A stretch of DNA of 30,882 bases from CAVQGF01 sp045807945 (GTDB lineage: Bacteria; Acidobacteriota; Terriglobia; Terriglobales; Acidobacteriaceae). The notes under the pieces are model-generated. The model was not told the DNA's origin, did no database searches, and saw only the letters and a program-made list of their open reading frames with translations. The stretch covers positions 1 through 30,882 of the forward strand of contig JBJMGI010000040.1 in NCBI GenBank assembly GCA_045807945.1, read 5' to 3'. Position numbers and translations under genes: made by a program. Below are positions 28,987-30,882 of this stretch, one piece after another (position 1 is the stretch's first letter; every line of letters begins with the position of its first letter).

Positions 28987-29470
28987 ACTTAAGGTTCTTC
29001 AAAACTTCAAAACATTCTTCATTGTCCGGCTGCTCGCCGAGATCGTAGACCTTCGCGAAGGCGATCTTGCCCTTCTTATCCACGATGAAGATGGCGCGCT
29101 CGTTGATCCCCGGAACGGGATCTCCGGTGCGCAGGATGCCGAACTTCTCCGCGACAGACCCGTGCGGGAAGAAGTCACTGCCCAGCGGATAGTTGAGCCA
29201 TCCGATGGATTTTTCCTGCCATGCGATGTGGCTGGGAATACTGTCAACGCTCATGCCCAGGACCTGGGCATCCAATCCGGCGAACCTTTCAAGTTCTTTG
29301 TTGTACGCCGGCATTTGCGCCGTTCAAACCGGTGTCCAGTCGAGCGGATAGAACGCGATCACCACGTTCTTCTTGCCGCGGAAGTCGCTCAGCTTGAGTT
29401 TCGATTTGTCTTTTCCCGTGACCGCCGGAACTTCAAAATCCGGCGCCGAGTCTCCAACTTTAAGCGCCAT
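28985..29470 (-). CDS. Peroxiredoxin with in-frame UGA at the catalytic position: probable selenoprotein
   Basis: Reduces peroxides with a catalytic Cys or Sec. Read from ATG 29470 (GGAGGAAG upstream) through UGA at 29326-29324, it gives 161 residues, the normal length of the Bcp/AhpC-TSA peroxiredoxins. The N-terminal part has DSAPDFEVPAV, LSDFRGKKNVVIAFYPLDWTPV; the UGA is residue 49, and TAQMPAYNKELERF follows. The family pattern is P-x3-T-x2-C, so the UGA sits exactly at the peroxidatic Cys. After it come VLGMSVDSIPSHIAWQ, LGSDFFPHG and RAIFIVDKKGKIAF, all intact. A Cys at 153 could be the resolving residue. Alternatives are a true stop or a pseudogene, but no other damage is seen. Divergent from the small zinc-finger gene. 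Confidence 0.8.
29277..29311 (-). promoter_or_regulatory. Candidate bacterial SECIS hairpin after the UGA
   Basis: On the minus strand CCGGCG (29311-29306) pairs with CGCCGG (29282-29277), starting 12 bases after the UGA. Above it either AAC/GUU closes a 14-base loop, or GAAC/GUUC closes the loop UUGAAAG. Position and size fit bacterial SECIS elements, but the loop does not clearly show the usual early G in every fold. Confidence 0.45.
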
Positions 29471-29581
29471 GCGCTTGCTTCCTCCGTTGAATTCGAGTCT
29501 TCGATTGTAGCCGCCGCTTCGCGAACCGGCAAGGTCAACCTGAGCCGCACACACGACATCTCAATACTGCTGGAGGCGACC

Positions 29582-29821
29582 ATGGTTGAGATCTCTTGTG
29601 ATTCCTGCGGAAAAGTAAAGCCTGTGTTGGAAACGGCTCGCAACGGCGGCACCGAATGGGTATTGGGCTACGACGTAGAGGTGCAAAGTCCTAACGCTTT
29701 GCAGCGTTCGATGCGCTTCCTCGATCATTGGGACGATCGCCGCGTTCTCGAGCTCGGCGCCATCCACTTCTGCTCCGAGGCATGCAAAGAAAAGTACATC
29801 TCTACAGCGCGAGCAGCGTAG
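29582..29821 (+). CDS. Small zinc-finger protein
   Basis: 79 residues, function unknown. An N-terminal CDSC (C6, C9) and a C-terminal FCSEACKEKY pair make a four-Cys zinc site of the treble-clef kind, with a WVLGYDVEV strand and an acidic middle between them. ATG 29582 has GGAGG five bases upstream. It is divergent from the peroxiredoxin across 111 bp that must hold both promoters, and 82 bp upstream of the deiodinase-like gene. I do not know the family by name. Confidence 0.75.
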   Translation: MVEISCDSCGKVKPVLETARNGGTEWVLGYDVEVQSPNALQRSMRFLDHWDDRRVLELGAIHFCSEACKEKYISTARAA

Positions 29822-29903
29822 TTGCTTATCTTATGCGACCAGCCATCTTCCGCCGCCCAGCGGACAACCAAACTAATATCCCCGATTTTTAAGGAGGTTC
29901 TCT

Positions 29904-30824
29904 GTGTTCGGACTCGGCACTTATAACTACGAACATTTCACTCGCGACCTGGTCAAAGATTTCGTGAAGGCGAGCGGTCCCGAACCCGGCGACGTCGCTC
30001 CTGATTTCACGTTGCGCACCATTGAGGGCGACAAGCTCGCCCTCAGCGACTTCGAGGAGCACAAGAACGTCGTCCTCACCTTCGGCTCAGGGACCTGCCC
30101 CATGACGCTGGGCTCGATCGGCGGCCTGAACCGGCTCTATGACCAGTTTCGCGGCGACGAGGTCGAATTTCTCTTCGTCTACGTGCGCGAAGCGCATCCC
30201 GGCGAGGACATCCCGGCCCACGAATCCATGGAAGACAAGTTCCGCGCGGCTGACCTCTTCCGCAACGAAGAAGATTTGAAGATGCCGCTGCTTATAGACG
30301 ACCTGCGCGGCAGCGTCCATCGCAAATACGGCAAGCTCCCCAACCCTAGCTATCTCATTGACCGCTCCGGCCGGGTTGCGTTTCGCTGCCTCTGGACTCA
30401 GCCCAGCGTACTCGAGGGGGCCATCAATGAGCTGCTCGACTTCCAGGAACGCACCGACGAAGACCACGCCATCGTCGCCGGGGGGGAGGACCGCCGCATG
30501 CCTAAGTCTTTCCCGCTGCTCTACACCTACCGCGCGCTGAAGCGTGGCGGACGTGAAGCGATCCTGGACTTTGAAGACGCAATGGGTCTACCGGGCAAGA
30601 TGGCCGTCGCCAGCAGCCGCATCGCGCAGCCTGTAGTCGAGAATCCTGGCAAGACAGCCGCAGCCGCGGCGCTCACCGCCGGAGTCCTGGTGGGTAGCAT
30701 TTACGCCGGCACAAAACTGCGCCAGCGCCGTCTCCGTGGACGCGAGCCGTACCGTTACTATGCTCGCGAAGAGCGTGCAGCTGCTCGCACCGGAACCGAC
30801 GATTACGAACCGATAGGGATTTAG
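29904..30824 (+). CDS. Deiodinase-like redoxin with Cys in place of Sec, with C-terminal membrane segment
   Basis: 306 residues. Residues 25-185 are a thioredoxin-fold redoxin closest to the iodothyronine deiodinase-like group: NVVLTFGSGTCPMTLGSIGGLNRLYDQF matches the animal motif FGSCTUPPF, with C65 at the Sec site; then FLFVYVREAHPGED, MEDKFRAADLF and PSYLIDRSGRVAFRCLW. The deiodinase Cys two residues before Sec is Gly here. After this come a charged linker, a hydrophobic stretch (about 255-275, AAAALTAGVLVGSIYAG) and a basic Arg-rich tail. The substrate is unknown; bacterial members are not expected to act on thyroid hormone. GTG 29904 is preceded by a strong AAGGAGG. Confidence 0.8.
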   Translation: MFGLGTYNYEHFTRDLVKDFVKASGPEPGDVAPDFTLRTIEGDKLALSDFEEHKNVVLTFGSGTCPMTLGSIGGLNRLYDQFRGDEVEFLFVYVREAHPGEDIPAHESMEDKFRAADLFRNEEDLKMPLLIDDLRGSVHRKYGKLPNPSYLIDRSGRVAFRCLWTQPSVLEGAINELLDFQERTDEDHAIVAGGEDRRMPKSFPLLYTYRALKRGGREAILDFEDAMGLPGKMAVASSRIAQPVVENPGKTAAAAALTAGVLVGSIYAGTKLRQRRLRGREPYRYYAREERAAARTGTDDYEPIGI

Positions 30825-30826
30825 TT

Positions 30827-30879
30827 GTCATTCTGAGCGAAGCGAGCCGACGGGCGAGCGGAGTCGAAGAATCCCTTAA
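30827..30879. repeat. Dispersed intergenic repeat GTCATTCTGAGCGAAG, copy 3
   Basis: It begins GTCATTCTGAGCGAAGCGAG and ends AGTCGAAGAATCCCTTA, directly after the last gene. It shares both ends with the copy at 25321; the centre differs. Confidence 0.75.
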
Positions 30880-30882
30880 CCG

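Noticed and set aside
29324..29554. Peroxiredoxin as a plain pseudogene
   Set aside because: Apart from the TGA at the catalytic codon, both parts are intact, in frame and of family length, so selenocysteine is the simpler reading.
28967..29581. Long plus-strand extension upstream of the small zinc-finger gene
   Set aside because: It runs antisense to the peroxiredoxin; the real start at 29582 has its own GGAGG.

Overview
This is GC-rich bacterial chromosomal DNA. The best guess is an acidobacterium of the Koribacter/Terriglobia kind. The reasons are a Ser/Thr kinase with an N-terminal Cys-rich zinc-ribbon-like segment, a TonB receptor with a carboxypeptidase-regulatory-like N-terminal domain, frequent GTG/TTG starts with modest Shine-Dalgarno sites, and families of short hairpin repeats between genes. 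The assignment rests on gene style and remembered relatives, not on a search.

Layout. 1-4019: the 5' part of hemL (minus) diverges from mfd (plus). 4067-7903: a DUF885 metallopeptidase-like secreted protein, a strong terminator, galU and an Ada-type repair regulator (plus). 7900-17695: a long minus-strand block with birA, yceI, nadC, valS, a receiver-domain protein with a 500-residue acidic tail, a BamD-like TPR protein and rpe. 17900-23099 (plus): a small anchored protein, a BON-domain Ser/Thr kinase, a VOC/glyoxalase protein, a secreted esterase-like protein and a small orphan ORF between two hairpin repeats. 23159-24388: doxX-like (minus) and an ECF sigma factor (plus) are divergent, with matching ECF-type promoters. 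24389-25504: a 1.1-kb gene-free region that looks like structured RNA. 25505-28929 (plus): a Cys/His/Met-rich secreted protein, a TonB-dependent receptor and a DsbA-like thioredoxin-fold protein. 28985-30824: a peroxiredoxin interrupted by UGA at its catalytic position, a small zinc-finger protein and a deiodinase-like redoxin.

Two things stand out. First, the peroxiredoxin at 28985-29470 (minus) has an in-frame UGA exactly where the peroxidatic cysteine belongs (PLDWTPV-UGA-TAQ). Reading through it gives a normal full-length 161-residue protein, and a hairpin follows it, so this is most likely a selenoprotein. A cysteine-form relative of the deiodinase selenoenzyme family lies about 0.4 kb away. 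Second, 24626-25230 carries two tandem, divergent copies of a structured element. Each has a similar 5' core, a closing helix, one or many hairpins with a recurring CGCAAGC loop motif, and a similar 3' core, behind a sigma70-like promoter. The second copy reminds me of HEARO/omega RNA, the RNA partner of IscB nucleases, but no nuclease gene is present here.

Most of the remaining genes are core housekeeping (haem, transcription-coupled repair, UDP-glucose, biotin, NAD, valyl-tRNA, pentose phosphate). The last 7 kb leans toward envelope metal handling and thiol/selenol redox chemistry.
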